From the NCBI GenBank assembly GCA_001792895.1, contig MARA01000027.1, positions 310,001-374,000 of the forward strand: a stretch of DNA of 64,000 nt, written 5' to 3'. Each line of letters begins with the position of its first letter. Position 1 is the first letter of the stretch. Position numbers and translations under genes: made by a program. The notes below the pieces were generated by a model. That model made no database searches, was not told where the DNA came from, and saw nothing but the letters and a program-made list of their open reading frames with translations. Below are positions 23,192-34,493 of the stretch, one piece after another. Source of the stretch: Lentinus brumalis (Eukaryota; Basidiomycota; Agaricomycetes; Polyporales; Polyporaceae).

Positions 23192-25602
23192 ATGGCGCAC
23201 TACAAGCTGTCATCGATTCTCGCGCTCGTATCCACAAGCACGGTGTCGTTCGCGTCTTCGTCGCACTATGTGCGTTGCACTCTTGAGTCATGTTCCTGCT
23301 CGTCCCAGTCAGGCCTACTGATGCCATATTGCAGAGTGGTTCAGTGATCCAGTGGGGCGCGTGTGACCCCTCCGTCGTGAACGACACCTCCCTGTTATGC
23401 GGCTTCCTGGAAGTGCCACTGGACTACCAGGATTCATCTGTCGGGCATGCCCGCCTGGCTGTCATAAAGGCCAATGCGACCGGTGAGCGACAGGGATCGC
23501 TCTTCCTAAACCCCGGTTAGTCGCTTCAGTTCGCATGTTGTGAGCTGGCTGACGCGAGGGCTCTCAATGCAGGTGGACCCGGAGGCTCTGGGCTTGGTAC
23601 CCTTGCTGCGAACAAGGCGTTGCTCCTTGCACTCACGGGCGGCGTGTACGACGTCGTGAGCTGGGATCCGCGAGGAGTCGGGAATTTGACCACGTTAGCA
23701 CCGTCCTCTCTCTCTTTTCCGTTCGGCGCCACTGACAAAACGCGTTCACAGCCCCGGCGAGATCTTCTGCTTCGACAGCCTCGCGGAATACTCCTCGTTC
23801 TTCAACGGGACCATCGAGCTGACCGGCATCGAGGAGACCGGGAACTTCACGGACCCGGCGGACGTACAGGCGCTCCTAACGCAAGCCCCGACCGTGCAGA
23901 AGAAGTACGAAGAGCTCGGGCAGAGGTGCCTGAACTCCCCGAATGGCAAGTACCTGAAGTATGTCGGCACGGCAGCGGCGGTTCGAGACATGGTCTCAAT
24001 CGCGAACGTGCTCGACGGCCCCGATGCTCCGATCAATCTCATCGGGCTGTCGTATGGGACCCTGATAGGCTCTTGGTTCGTCAATAGTGAGTCGTTGCTG
24101 TGATGTGCTTCCTTGGATTGCAGCTGACTTAATACATGTCAGTGTTCCCCGAGGTAGGCAACCCGTATGGCTACTGCACTCGAGGCTGACCCTCGCACTC
24201 AGCGCGTCGGGTGAGTGATCCTCGATGGAGTCGTAGACCCAATCGCATTTGCCACTCAAGAACCGGCCTTGGTGAGACTCTTTCCTGCCTTGTCTTGCTG
24301 CCCCTGCCTGCGTACTGATCGGCCTCGTATCTGACCGTATAGACATTCTTGGGCCAGCGCGCGTCCACGGACACCGTATACAAGGCGCTGATCACCGGGT
24401 GTGCCCTCGCAGGCCCGAGTGGCTGCGCGGCCGCCTCCGAAGGTGACGGTCCGCTCGACATTGACGCAAAGGTCCAGTCGCTCCTCAAAGCCGCGCATGA
24501 TGCTGCCAAGGCGAACGCTTCAGTCCCTCTCACCTCGGGAGACATACGAGGTATGTTCTGCCCTGTGTAGGCTGGAGATATGTTGCTCACCCCGGCCACG
24601 CGAACTGAAGTGCAGCTGTATGGACAGATGTTCACTCCGGCTGGCTGGTCGAGTTTCGTGAACGAGGGCTACCCACAGCTAGTGCAGATCGTCAATGGAG
24701 AGGCGCCGGCGAATACCTCTCAAGCTCTCAGCAGACGGTTCAAGGGCTTGGTTCGTCGTGACCCGTACGTCCATTAGTACTCTTCGCGTTTACTCCTCTA
24801 ACAATCATCGGCTCGGGGACTGGCAGACTGCTGAAGCGCCGCTCTGAGTCGAACGACAGCCCGTCGTACACCGGTGCCGCGATCTATTGTGCTGACAGCG
24901 TCGATCTTCGAGGCACGACGATGGAGGACGTCTTCAAGGGAATCGTATCCACTACCCGTAACGTCTCACATATCTGTGAGTCGGCTCCTCGTCCCTACTA
25001 GTCTTTGTCACAGCTGACTCGGACTCCGCGCGTACTAAGTTGGCTCTGTGTGGCCCGCCGACTTCTATCGGTGCTCGTTCTGGCCTGCTCGTTCCGTCGA
25101 GAGGTATCAGGGCCCGTTTAACAAGACACTCGCGAACAGGATCCTGATCGCCTCGAACATTGTCAGTATCAGCGAGTATCCTTCTTGCTTTCTTCGACTT
25201 ATTCCCGGTTCCCGTCGCAGTTCGACCCGGCCACTCCGCTTCCAGGTGCGCAGACAGTAGCCGGTCTACTTGGAGAAGACGCAGTACTGGTTGAGCAGAA
25301 TGGCTTCGGGGTACGTTATGCTGCTCGGCTCCGGCATTCGCCACTGACGTCCGCGCTGCTTCAAAGCACACGACCATCGCTGCGTCGTCTGCATGCATGA
25401 ACGAGGTATTCTTTGCTTACTTGACGACCGGCACGGTGAGCTTTTGATGGCCGATATTTCGGTGTGTGCATGTTGAACTGACGTGCCTTGCTCGCAGCTT
25501 CCCGCCAACGGCACACGGTGTGAGGTTGACGCGGACTTCGAGCTCTTCAGCGGAGTCAACACTGCCGACATCTTGGCCCACCTTCCCAGCACTGACGTCT
25601 AG
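23192..25602 (+). pseudogene. Secreted alpha/beta-hydrolase, copy 3, with nonsense codon
   Basis: The signal peptide exon 23192-23269 (MAHYKLSSILALVSTSTVSF) joins 23335 (VIQWGACDPSVVNDTS, VPLDYQDSSVG). It continues with GGPGGSG, WDPRGVG, PGEIFCFDS, the nucleophile motif GLSYGTLIG and the microexon 24143-24153. The TAP-like half has FDPATPLPG and HTTIAAS, and the gene ends LPSTDV-stop at 25600-25602. Directly after the microexon, the exon opening CGC GTC GGG is followed by TGA (24212-24214), where paralogues have an Arg codon (RVGRV). The reading resumes as VILDGVVDP with no other damage. The stop falls after the nucleophile but before the catalytic Asp and His, so the encoded protein would be inactive. 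Confidence 0.8.
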
Positions 25603-25805
25603 AGTCCCGGTCTGATATCTGCAACACCAGTATAGTACAATGCGGTATTCCAATCTGTAACACAGCTATCCAAACGAGTCGTTGAAATGGGGGAACTGTG
25701 AGTGCATCGCGACTAGCTAGACCGGAAGGGTTCATTATTGATACCAGACCGTTTTACGATCCGATCAACAGAGGCGCTGATGTATAGACGATCTTCACTT
25801 GCCTA

Positions 25806-28128
25806 CTACACGAAGTCGCTCAGCCTTCGAATGTACACCATCCCGTCATGCCCGGCAGACGTCAGCGTTCGTCCATCGGGAGAGAAGACCACGTGCGTGA
25901 CTTTGTCGTTGTGCTCGCTGAATATCGCAGCACACGACCCGTCGCTACGGTTCCAGAGCCGCACCGTCTTGTCCGACGAGGCAGACGCGATGTACTTCCC
26001 GTCGGGGGAGAACTGCACGTCGTTCACCTTGTAGTTGTGGCCCTTGAGCACGAGGATCCGCTCGCCGCTGAACGAGTCAGAGACCTTCACAGTGGAGTCG
26101 CTCGACGCCGACATGATCTGCTTCCCATCATCGGTGAAGGCGACGACCCAGACGCGACCGCGGTGCTCCTGCAAAACGACCAGTTCCTCTCCGGTCTCCA
26201 CACTCCAGATGCGAACGCTGCGGTCGTCGGACGCGGTCGCGATACGACTGGAGTCAGGCGCGAATACTGCAGTCCAGACAATGTCCTGGTGGCCGGACAG
26301 GTCATGCTTGAGAGTGCCTGTTTCGACGTGCCAGACGTAACAGTGGTGGTCTCTGCTGCAGGAGGCGAGCAGGTTGCTATCTGGCGCGAATGCGACGGAA
26401 AGCACGATCGCGGTGTGGGTCTCCAGCACGTAGAGCTGCAGGTAGGTCTCCGCGTCCCATACGCGCACGGTCGAGTCGTCCGAGCCGGACGCGAGCCTCG
26501 TGCCGTCCGGCGACCACACGACCTTGCGCACGGCGTCGGTGTGTCCCGTGAGGGCCCCGAGCTTGTCGCCCTGCTCCACATCCCAGACCACGATGCGGCC
26601 ATCGCTGCCAGAGCATACGAGACGCTGGCTATCGGGAGAGAACGCGAGATGCCAGACGATGCCGACGTCGACGCAGGTCCACTGGCCCAGGATGGTGGTA
26701 TCGTCTGGGTCCCATATCATGATCAACCCGTTGGAGGACCCACTAGCCACCCACTTGCTGTCGTGGGAGACCGCAAGCGACGCTACGCTATGTCCCAGTG
26801 CGACCGCCGTCCGTGGACTGGCATGTACAAGACCGTCCTCCTTGGGGCTTGCCCTGCCAATAGAGGGTTTCGCTATGCGTGATCAGTTGGGCATGATGTA
26901 AGTCTCAGAATCTCTAAAATTACGAACTAACGCACCGTACGTCACGTTGAGACATCCTCGTGTTCTCAGACTGACGAAACAATCATGGAACGTCGTCTGC
27001 CAGAATGTCCGTCTGTTCTGGGCTCCATGAGGCAGGACGAACGTTACAACTCGCAGTCCCGGAAGAGAGATCAGTAGCGCATCAAGTCGTCGCAGTTCCT
27101 CCTCCGTGCGCGGTCTGCCATCACTCAGCACTGGGAGTGCCCCACATCCTTCGAAGACGACCTGCAGTGCTTCTGGAAGAGTTTTCTCCACAAGGGACCG
27201 TATGATATCGGTCTCCCGGCGCCCGAACGAGAAGTTGGGACGGTCGAAGCGAACCTCGAGCGAAGGCAGTCGTATCAGGGGCGGGAGGAGTTCTTGAATG
27301 CGTGGTTCAGCACGGGAGCCTCGACACCGCCAGCGCCATGCGCGAAAAAGGTGACGCACTAGTTCTTCCTGCGATATCCCCAGCAGACACAGTGAGATGT
27401 CTGAGATGCCCGTGAAAAAGGCGTAAGAGGAATGACAGTATCTTGACGTCCTGACCCATGTGGTTGGTCGAGTTTACCTACGCAATATGCAGAGCTGGTT
27501 AGCGACCCATACCTACCTGCATGCGAACTGCGGGATGTGAACTCACGTTCAGTTCTTCCAGCCTGTGAGGCGTGAGACCCTGGACTAGATGCTCATGGCC
27601 GTGGGGTGCCACTGCTACATCGGTACAACGAAGGATCTTGAGAGATGGAAACGCAGCAACAAACCGGCCGAGGGCGGCCAAAGTCGCGAAACGGAGGTTA
27701 TGCAGGACCAGTTTGGACAGCGTGCGCAGCGACCTCACGCATCGGAACGTGATCTGTCCCATGTGAAGAATTCCTGACTCGGTTCCGTGACTGGCGATGA
27801 GGAGAGCGTCGAGGTTGGGAAGTATTGAGACCAGCAGTACGGAGACGATGTCGAGATCAAGGTCACCATCGCCAGTATATCGTGTGTGCGGCGAATGCAT
27901 GGGATTGTGTACAGACACCGATGCGACAATTTTGCAGAGTGAGACATCCGTGTTGAGAGACCTGTAGAATAGCCCGAGCTGGCGCCTCGTCCGAAGATGT
28001 ACCTTCCAGTAAATGTGATAGCGACAACGTAGGAGCCACCGTTTGCATACCAAGGCGCAGGTCACCAAGGTGCGGACTTGTCCTACTAGATGATCGAGTA
28101 CTTCGTCGTAAAGCTCTTGAGGGAGCAT
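25806..28128 (-). CDS. F-box/WD40 repeat protein, left copy
   Basis: Start at 28128 (MLPQELYDEVLDHL), an F-box with CALVCKRWLLRCRYH. It is followed by a middle domain shared with the right-hand paralogue (SLEVRFDRPNFSFG, FEGCGALPVLSDGR, TFWQTTFHDCF). The last large exon, from about 26860 to the stop at 25806, encodes about seven WD repeats with clear units (LAFSPDSQRLVCSGSDGRIV, SDDSTVRVWDAET, SDDRSVRIWSVETGEE, ASSDKTVRLWNRSDG). The family role is probably a substrate adaptor of an SCF ubiquitin ligase with a beta-propeller. Splice junctions around 27350-27550 are tentative. The gene is tail-to-tail with hydrolase copy 3, 203 bases apart, an arrangement repeated in mirror image at 59.6-64.0 kb. 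Confidence 0.78.
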
Positions 28129-28639
28129 GAAGGGGTAGGTAAGGCGGCCGTACTCGAGTTCTGGGAGTGGAGAGCTTGCGAGAAGGCGCCCCGATGACTC
28201 ACGCTTCAAGCTTCCAGCCTCCTCCCAGGATCCCACGGCTCTGCGACGCCCGAATCTTGCGCGACACTCGCAAAATGCAACATACATGTGCTGCATCAAA
28301 ATAGTTACGTCTCAATGTTCGACATATCAACGGCGGACGTACCTTTGGCCAGGTTACTTATGGCATGCGAAGGCGAAGCACATGCGGCCATGCCAGTGAT
28401 AGCTGACGCTTGGCGAGACCATAGTTCGAAGACTCTCTCCTGTATGCAATGACCTGAGCCTACATAGCTACGACATGAGGCATGTCTGCAACCAAGGAAC
28501 TTAGGAAGGAATCGACGGGTAAGTGCTCATCACATGATCGTGCGTTTCTTACGTCCGCACCGGACGCATATGGTTGAACTTGCTCTCAACGTCCACCATC
28601 AATCCAGGAGACCTCGCAGGCCACAGCTCCCACCCCGTC
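28129..28639. other. Divergent intergenic region
   Basis: Lies between the divergently transcribed F-box/WD40 and zinc-finger genes and presumably carries both promoters. No further gene seen. Confidence 0.45.
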
Positions 28640-29560
28640 ATGGCACACTGCGAGCGTTGCAATCGCCGGTTCAAAACAGACTGGGCGCTGCAACAGCACA
28701 AGGATGACTCTGGCATGCACAACATCTGCAGCCAGTGCAGCTTGGACTTCGCGACGGACGCGGCTCTCACCCAACATTACGTCCAGAGTCCGTCTCACCC
28801 GTATTGTCAGCCATGCGAGGCGCACTTCGATGATTGGGCGGATCTCTATGCCCACTATAATGACGCGCACTACTACTGCGACAAGTGCAACAGGGTACGT
28901 CGTGCCACATAATTACAGGACCACCGCATCGCTCATCCCAAGCAGGTTCTCCACGTCGAGCTCGGGCTCCACGACCACCGCCGCCAGATGCACAACGACG
29001 TGTACTGTGCCCCATGTAAGCGTATGTTCAAGGACAACAACGCGCTCCGGCACCACCAACGCTCGACGTTCCACCAGGGTCGCACCATCGCATGTCCAAT
29101 GAAGGGCTGCTCCAAGTCCTTCGTCTCGCGCGCCGCACTCGTCCTTCACCTCGAGTCCGGCGGGTGCGCCTCCCGCATCACGCGCGACATGGTCAACCGC
29201 ATCGTCGCAGCGCTCGACAAGGGCAACGTCATCACGAACCCCTCCCGCCTCATCGGAGGCGGTGGAGTCACCGGCAGCTGGGCGACGGAGCATGCGTGGA
29301 ACGGTGCGCAGTACGAGTGCTACCTGTGCCACCGCAAGTTCGCGACGCTCCCACGGCTGAACCAGCATCTCAGCAGCCCCGCGCACGCGGAGAAGATGTA
29401 CCGCTGCCCGGCGGCGCTGCACGGATGCGAAAGCGAGTTCCGAACGCTGAGCGGGTTCTGCCAGCACATGGAGAGCGAGCAGTGTGGTGTGCATCGGTTC
29501 AAGGACGCGATGGACAGGTATATCGATGGCATACCGAAGGGGAAGCGCATGCTGCGGTGA
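28640..29560 (+). CDS. C2H2 zinc-finger protein, paralogue 2 (intact)
   Basis: Two exons, 28640-28894 and 28946-29560, join in phase 0 to give 289 residues. Several Cys2-His2 or related units are visible: CERCNRRFKTDWALQQH, CSQCSLDFATDAALTQH, CQPCEAHFDDWADLYAH, CAPCKRMFKDNNALRHH, CPMKGCSKSFVSRAALVLH, CYLCHRKFATLPRLNQH and a final CPAALHGCESEF unit. The combination resembles the expanded C2H2 families of mushrooms in which the fingers fill most of the protein. A nucleic-acid-binding or regulatory role is likely but unproven. It is the intact partner of the broken copy at 21436-22375. Confidence 0.8.
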
Positions 29561-29999
29561 GCTGAACTCGGTCAGTTGCTCTCACTTACGTATGTGCCGT
29601 GGCCTGTCAACTCTGCGTTCTGACCCAGTAGCAAGTTGCAGGTGCATCGCTGCTTCCGCCCACAGATTCACTACCTCTTTACGACCTTCTTACGCTCTCT
29701 CTGACGAACAAGTATATTGCGCTCTGCTCTAGTTCATGCTTTTGTCGTTCTTGCTCTCGTTCTTGCTATCGTTCTTGCTCTCTTCGCTAACTCCCATGAG
29801 CATCACCATACCCACAAACCATGCCATCCGGACATCCATCTCTCCGCATTTTCTGTATCTATACACTTCAATGTATCTGCATTCCTCTTGCGAGCACAGA
29901 GGACCGTGTTCAGACTGACTAGTACACTGGGGGAACAGCACTGGTACCCTCCGAAGATACGATCGTCGCAACCACAGGCTTCGTCGCAGGCGGCATAAC
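29561..29999. other. Intergenic with short tandem motif
   Basis: No gene. Around 29735-29785 the motif TCGTTCTTGCT(C/A) recurs four times with small changes. Confidence 0.5.
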
Positions 30000-30226
30000 G
30001 GAGACCGAGTTTACAATGGTGCTCTCGACGCTGAGAAGAGCTGCGCACCTAAGCTCAAGTGAGGCGCGACTCGGATGCATGGCATAATGGTGGCAGTTTG
30101 TAGCATACGTCGTATTGAAGACAGCGGGAGGAAGCGTAAGTGCATGACGACAGCGAGACAGTAGATCAAACGAGGTGAGCCTGCACAGCGCACCGGTACG
30201 ACCTGGTGCTAGGAACGACGAGATCG
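30000..30226 (-). repeat. Inverted copy of FunK1 3' end and downstream flank
   Basis: Read on the minus strand, this stretch matches 52353-52600: the last codons of the kinase gene (CGATCTCGTCGTTCCTAG), then the 3' flank with ACTGTCTCG, TTACGCTTCCTCCCGCTGTC and CCATTATGCCATGCATCC. Similarity is high but not perfect by eye. It abuts the hydrolase fragment that begins at 30229. Confidence 0.7.
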
Positions 30227-30228
30227 AC

Positions 30229-30862
30229 TCCAACGACAGCCCATCGTACCCCACCTCCGCTATGCTCTGTGCTGACAGCGTAGACGTGAACGGCACGACG
30301 ATGGAGAACGCGTTCAAGGGCACAATATTCACGTCCCGTAACGTCTCGCACATCTGTGAGTTTCCCTGACTCGGGCCCTTCCCGCACGCATTGAATCGCA
30401 GCTGACTTGGACTCCGCGCGTAGTCGGCTCCCTGTAGCCCTTGCCTTTCTATTGCTCGTTTCGGCCTGTCAATTACGTCGGGTTCCAGGTCCGTCGAGAG
30501 GCACCAAGGTCCATTCAACACGAAGCTTGCGAACAAGTCTCTGTTTGCTATGAATTTGGTCAGTGTGAGCGGGCAGTCAGTATCATTCTCCGAGTCTTTC
30601 GAGTCAATTTTGCACACCGCAGTTCCACCCGATTACACCGCTCCCGCAGCGGAGACACTCTCTAGTCTTCTTGAGCAGGACACACTGCGCAGCGACGGTA
30701 CGCCAGAATGGCTTCGGGGTCGGAAGTAACACTATCGTTTCAGCGCCCTCTGCGCGCGCATGGCATGGGATCGCCAGTGCATACATGATTAATGAGACGG
30801 TGAGTCGCGGTTGCTGTCTCATACGTAGGGGCTGCAAATTGAGCTGAACTGTGTCGTTCATC
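30229..30862 (+). pseudogene. TAP-like hydrolase fragment, left inverted arm
   Basis: Starts abruptly in the exon encoding SNDSPSYPTSAMLCADSVD and GTTMENAFKG, and continues through the FWPVRSVER-equivalent exon, the DP-TP exon and the His exon, ending before the last exon. The FWPVRS region carries an extra 20-base segment (aattacgtcgggttccaggt) that breaks the frame. The same insertion is present in the opposite-strand copy at 33.7-34.1/45.5-45.8 kb, so the copy was already dead when it was duplicated in inverted orientation. Confidence 0.75.
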
Positions 30863-31302
30863 CATAGCTCTCGTTCGACGACTGTTTGCGTATAGGCACC
30901 CCTTCTTTCCTGTCTGAAAAGCCGAGGTCCCTGCATGTAGTTTGGGCGAGAATTGGCTGCGGCTCTTGCGCCGCATTGCAAGTGTGCGTACGAGTACACC
31001 GTGTCGACGCCGCGGCCGGCGGGAATGAGAATTTCGCTGCAGAGGCTGAGTGAGAACTGCCGACACTCAATGCATTGAGTACAATCACCTGCTGGTCTCG
31101 TCCACCACCACATCCTCTTCCTCCTCACTATACCCGACCGGTGGCGTAAACAGGCACCCCGTGAGTGGGTCTAATGAAAGTGTCTGTGACTTTCCTGCGG
31201 AGCAGTGGCACACGGAGACAGACGGTGAGAACGCGACACAACGATGCAGATCCATATGGTAGTACACAGAGCAGTTCACAACAAGACTCCCGCAAAGCCC
31301 GC
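30863..31302. other. Intergenic; no gene seen
   Basis: Short unrelated open frames only; ends at the stop codon of the carbonic anhydrase gene on the other strand. Confidence 0.4.
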
Positions 31303-32085
31303 TCACTGCTTGCCCACAGTGACCCCCAGATCGCGCAGCCGGCCCGACTCGAGCTCATACACCCAGCCGTGCACCTGCACGTCCCTGCCCTTGGCCCACG
31401 CGCGCTGCATGACGTCCGACAGCGCGATGTTCTCGACCTGCACGCGCACGTTCGCCTCGACGAGCGCCGTGAGGTCCTCGCCCTCGACCGTCCGCGCGAT
31501 CTCCGTGAGCGGGGCGAGCCAGCGCTCAAGCGGGGACGCGGGCTCGGACGCGGCGGGGGCCTTCGCAGCCTGCGCGCACGCCGCGGCCCCGCCGCAGTTG
31601 GTGTGCCCGACGAGGAGGACGTGGGAGACGCCGACGTGCTCGACGGCGTACGTGAGCACCGAGAGCGCGCTGTCGTCGGTGAGATGGAATTGGCTAGAGG
31701 GGAGGAGGGTGGTTGGTACGGGCTGGGGCGGGATGGAAGGAGATAGGGCTTACTTTGCGATGTTGCGGTGCACGAAGATGTCGCCCGGCTTCGAGGCGGT
31801 CACTACGGACTCGGGGACGCGGGAGTCGGCACAGCCGATCCAGAGAACCTGGGATAAGAGGTGGTAAGCATATTGGGCAACACGAGAAGGCGGGATACGC
31901 AGATCCGCGAGTCGCGGGGACGGTGGTTTCGGTGGTTTCGGAAACGAAGAGAAGAGAAGCGAGGCTCACCTTGGGGTTTGGGCCTTGGCGAGGTCAGCCA
32001 AGAAACCCGGCTCGGCCCTCTCGACGTCTTCCGCCCACTGGGCGTTGTTCGAGAGAAGGCGGGCGAGGATGTAGTCTTGGGTCAT
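31303..32085 (-). CDS. Beta-class carbonic anhydrase
   Basis: Three exons. Exon 1 starts at 32085 ([20 protein letters not shown]). The second encodes [18 protein letters not shown] and [10 protein letters not shown]. The third encodes [20 protein letters not shown] and [14 protein letters not shown]. Zinc ligands are the Cys of GCADSR and the His and Cys of HTNCGG, with the Asp-Arg dyad in ADSR. The enzyme interconverts CO2 and bicarbonate; fungal homologues are cytosolic or mitochondrial. Introns are gtgagc...cccag and gtaagc...ctctag. The exon 1-2 junction is one base out of phase: the exon ends CCC CAA G-type, with four C where five would restore AKAQ-PK-VLWIGC. This is either a frameshift or a sequence error. 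Confidence 0.82.
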
Positions 32086-33649
32086 GATGGTGATAAGGAC
32101 TGCGGAGGTTGTCAAGCGCGTCGAGTCGGGATTGATGGTACGATTCGGATGAAGAGGTGGTGGGAGCAGAAAGACAAGTTCAAAAGGGATATATACCGGG
32201 ACCAAGACGCCACGGAGAGAGTCTGAAAAAGTGGGAGGATGTGCGGGTGGTGGCGGGAAGCTAGAGAGATGGTGCGCGCGCTGGGCCGGGTTGGCTTGAA
32301 AACTGATGGCCGCCACAGACGGGCGTGATAGGACAAATGACGGCACATATTCTCAGATTACATCCCCGTCGACGCCTCCGATTCGCCCATGTTCACGATA
32401 ACGTCGCGTGTCGCGGGCGAAGACGAGAACGCATCGCGCGCGTAGGAAAACCGGGGGTCGCCGCAGATTCAAGGCAGGCGCGAGGCAGGACGGCGAGAAC
32501 TTCCGAGGAGCTTTCGGGTGACGACGTGTGTGGACGGACGAGTGCTCTTGCCTGAATGCTCCTAGCGATTCCTCTCAAAATCCGAACGCACCTCGCGCTC
32601 CGTATAAGAGACTCCCACTGTCGCGGCCTTCCCTCGCACCCTGCGCAGTCAGAGCGTACCTCCAGCCATATTCCAGCCACGACGAGGTCGCCGTCGACGT
32701 GTCGTCACATCCTGCTGGTTTGAAATACGGGGCGATCCTGATTCGGTCGCGCTAGCATGACGTCCAATCGCGCGCAATGACCCGAGACAACGGGCAGCCT
32801 GCGGCAGTAAGAGAGACCGGAGGGGACGAGGAGGCACATCGAGTGTGAGCGTCGATATGTGAGACTCAAGAGTGCCAGCAGTTGGTGGACAAGAGCAGGA
32901 AGTGCGGGAGGGACCCGAAGTGCGCGAACACGCCTGGCTGGGGCTTTATACCGCCCGAAACTTTTCTCAGTCTGGAGCCTGGACGAGGACGCCGGTAAAT
33001 ACAAATTGATCGGCTCGAGATATGGATGCGGACTCTCTTGTCAGCGGCCGAGCCTGTAATACTGAGTCTAGACTGCCGTAGAATAGAGCATGCCTTGAAG
33101 AGGATGAGGAGGAGTCTGCTGGTGAGGAACGACTACGAGGATTCGAAGAGGGACTATGAGAGTCGACTCATTCGAGTGGACGCGGCTTGCAAAAGTGCCG
33201 AAGCGTACTGATGCCGGCGACGATCCAGGCATACGCGGGTATCGAATGCCAAGACTATGGAGTGTAAGTACTCGCGGTGAGCCGGTGGCGGGTCATGTTT
33301 CAAAGCTTCACCAGAAGATGGCGGTAAGTATATCGTACTAACCTCACGGTCAAGAGCATTCAACTCCGACGAACAGGTAAGTAAATCGCCGACTTCGAAT
33401 CAGAGGAACTGCTCGAGGACAAGGTCTTGATGGCAGGAAACGTCCCGCCCACAGCCCTCTGGTAGAACTTGCTGCGACCCATCACACTCCTCCCTCCGAG
33501 TTTTCCTTTGCGCGATGTCTGGTACAGGCTGCGTTTGCCTCAAGGCCCCTCTTGAGCTTGACATCAAACTTGACATACCGTATACTTGGCTTGCGGCGTC
33601 GATATCGTACGAAAGGGACATCAAGAAGTCAAGACATCATGCATCAGTG
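32086..33649. other. Intergenic with duplicated block
   Basis: No gene recognised. Positions about 33056-33270 share a block with 52660-52840 in the same orientation (shared words include GTCTAGACTGCCGT and GCCGGCGACGA). A short piece at about 33285-33345 matches 53035-53105 in inverted orientation. Both lie 3' of reverse-strand hydrolase copies. Confidence 0.5.
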
Positions 33650-34055
33650 TAGGGAAGGCCAACTCGGAAGGCCTCGAAGTCCGCGTCAATCTCGCACACC
33701 GTGCCGTTCCGGGAGAGCTATGCACGCACGACAAAGTCAGCTCAATTTGCAGCCCCTACGTATGAGACAGCAACCGCGACTCACCGTCCCATTAATTATG
33801 TATGCACTGGCGATCCCATGTCATGCGCGCGCAGAGGGCGCTGAAACGGTAGTGTACTTCCGACCCCGAAGCCATTCTGGCGTACCTCACTGCGCAGTGT
33901 GTCCTGCTCAAGAAGACTACTTAGCGAGTGTCTCTGCTGCCGGGAGCGGTGTAATCGGGCGGAACTGCGGTGTGCAAAATGACTCGAAAGACTCGGAGAA
34001 TGATACTGACTGCCCGCTCACACTGACCAACTTGAAATTGATAGCAAACAGAGAC
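33650..34055 (-). pseudogene. TAP-like hydrolase fragment, right inverted arm, 3' part
   Basis: On the minus strand this carries the final exon (NGTVCEIDADFEAF), the exon before it, and the DP-TP and QNGFG exons of a decayed hydrolase. It is closely similar to the left arm at 30229-30862 in inverted orientation. It stops at GAGAC (34051-34055), the target duplication of the copia element, and resumes at 45514. Confidence 0.75.
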
Positions 34056-34366
34056 TGTTGAGGACATTGTAGTCCATGGACACAGTACAACTTAAGCATT
34101 AGCGTTACTTACTACTTACTATCGGACCTCGAATAGTTACTTACATTCGTTACTTAGTTTTCGGCTTTCTCCGCGGGCTCGTCTCTACTGCGCCCGCGTC
34201 CACGCTCCTTTCCTCAGTCGTTCTTCCACCGACTGAGGTATGCTATATCTATTGTCTCGTATACGATCCTTACTGACTGCAGTACTTAGCTAACGCTGTC
34301 ATTCATTAGGTACAGATGAATGTATAGTCGTTCTTCCACCGACTGAGCTAACGCTGTCATTCATTA
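34056..34366 (+). repeat. Copia 5' LTR
   Basis: Begins TGTTGAGG and ends CATTCATTA. It contains two internal direct repeats: GTCGTTCTTCCACCGACTGAG twice, and GCTAACGCTGTCATTCATTA twice. The segment CAGTCG...CGACTG within the first can fold as a hairpin. Confidence 0.92.
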
Positions 34367-34378
34367 GGTTATGAGCCC
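34367..34378 (+). promoter_or_regulatory. Primer-binding site, initiator tRNA-Met anticodon region
   Basis: GGTTATGAGCCC directly follows the LTR. Its complement, GGGCTCATAACC, matches the anticodon stem-loop of eukaryotic initiator tRNA-Met (anticodon CAU). This is the half-tRNA priming known from Drosophila copia, not the usual 3'-end priming. Confidence 0.75.
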
Positions 34379-34493
34379 TGCTCACCTATAAGAGTGAAGC
34401 TAGTCGGGCCATCGGAAGCTCGATCTCACTGGATCTCCTCGGATTCTTCTGCTCTCTCACACTCTCCATCTCCTCTCGCTTCTCTCTCTCACG

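Noticed and set aside
25848..26882. 344-residue plus-strand frame over the left WD40 exon
   Set aside because: GC-rich antisense shadow of seven clear WD repeats on the minus strand.
31165..31746. Plus-strand frames over the carbonic anhydrase exon
   Set aside because: The minus strand carries the zinc-ligand motifs HTNCGG and GCADSR; the plus-strand frames have no domain.
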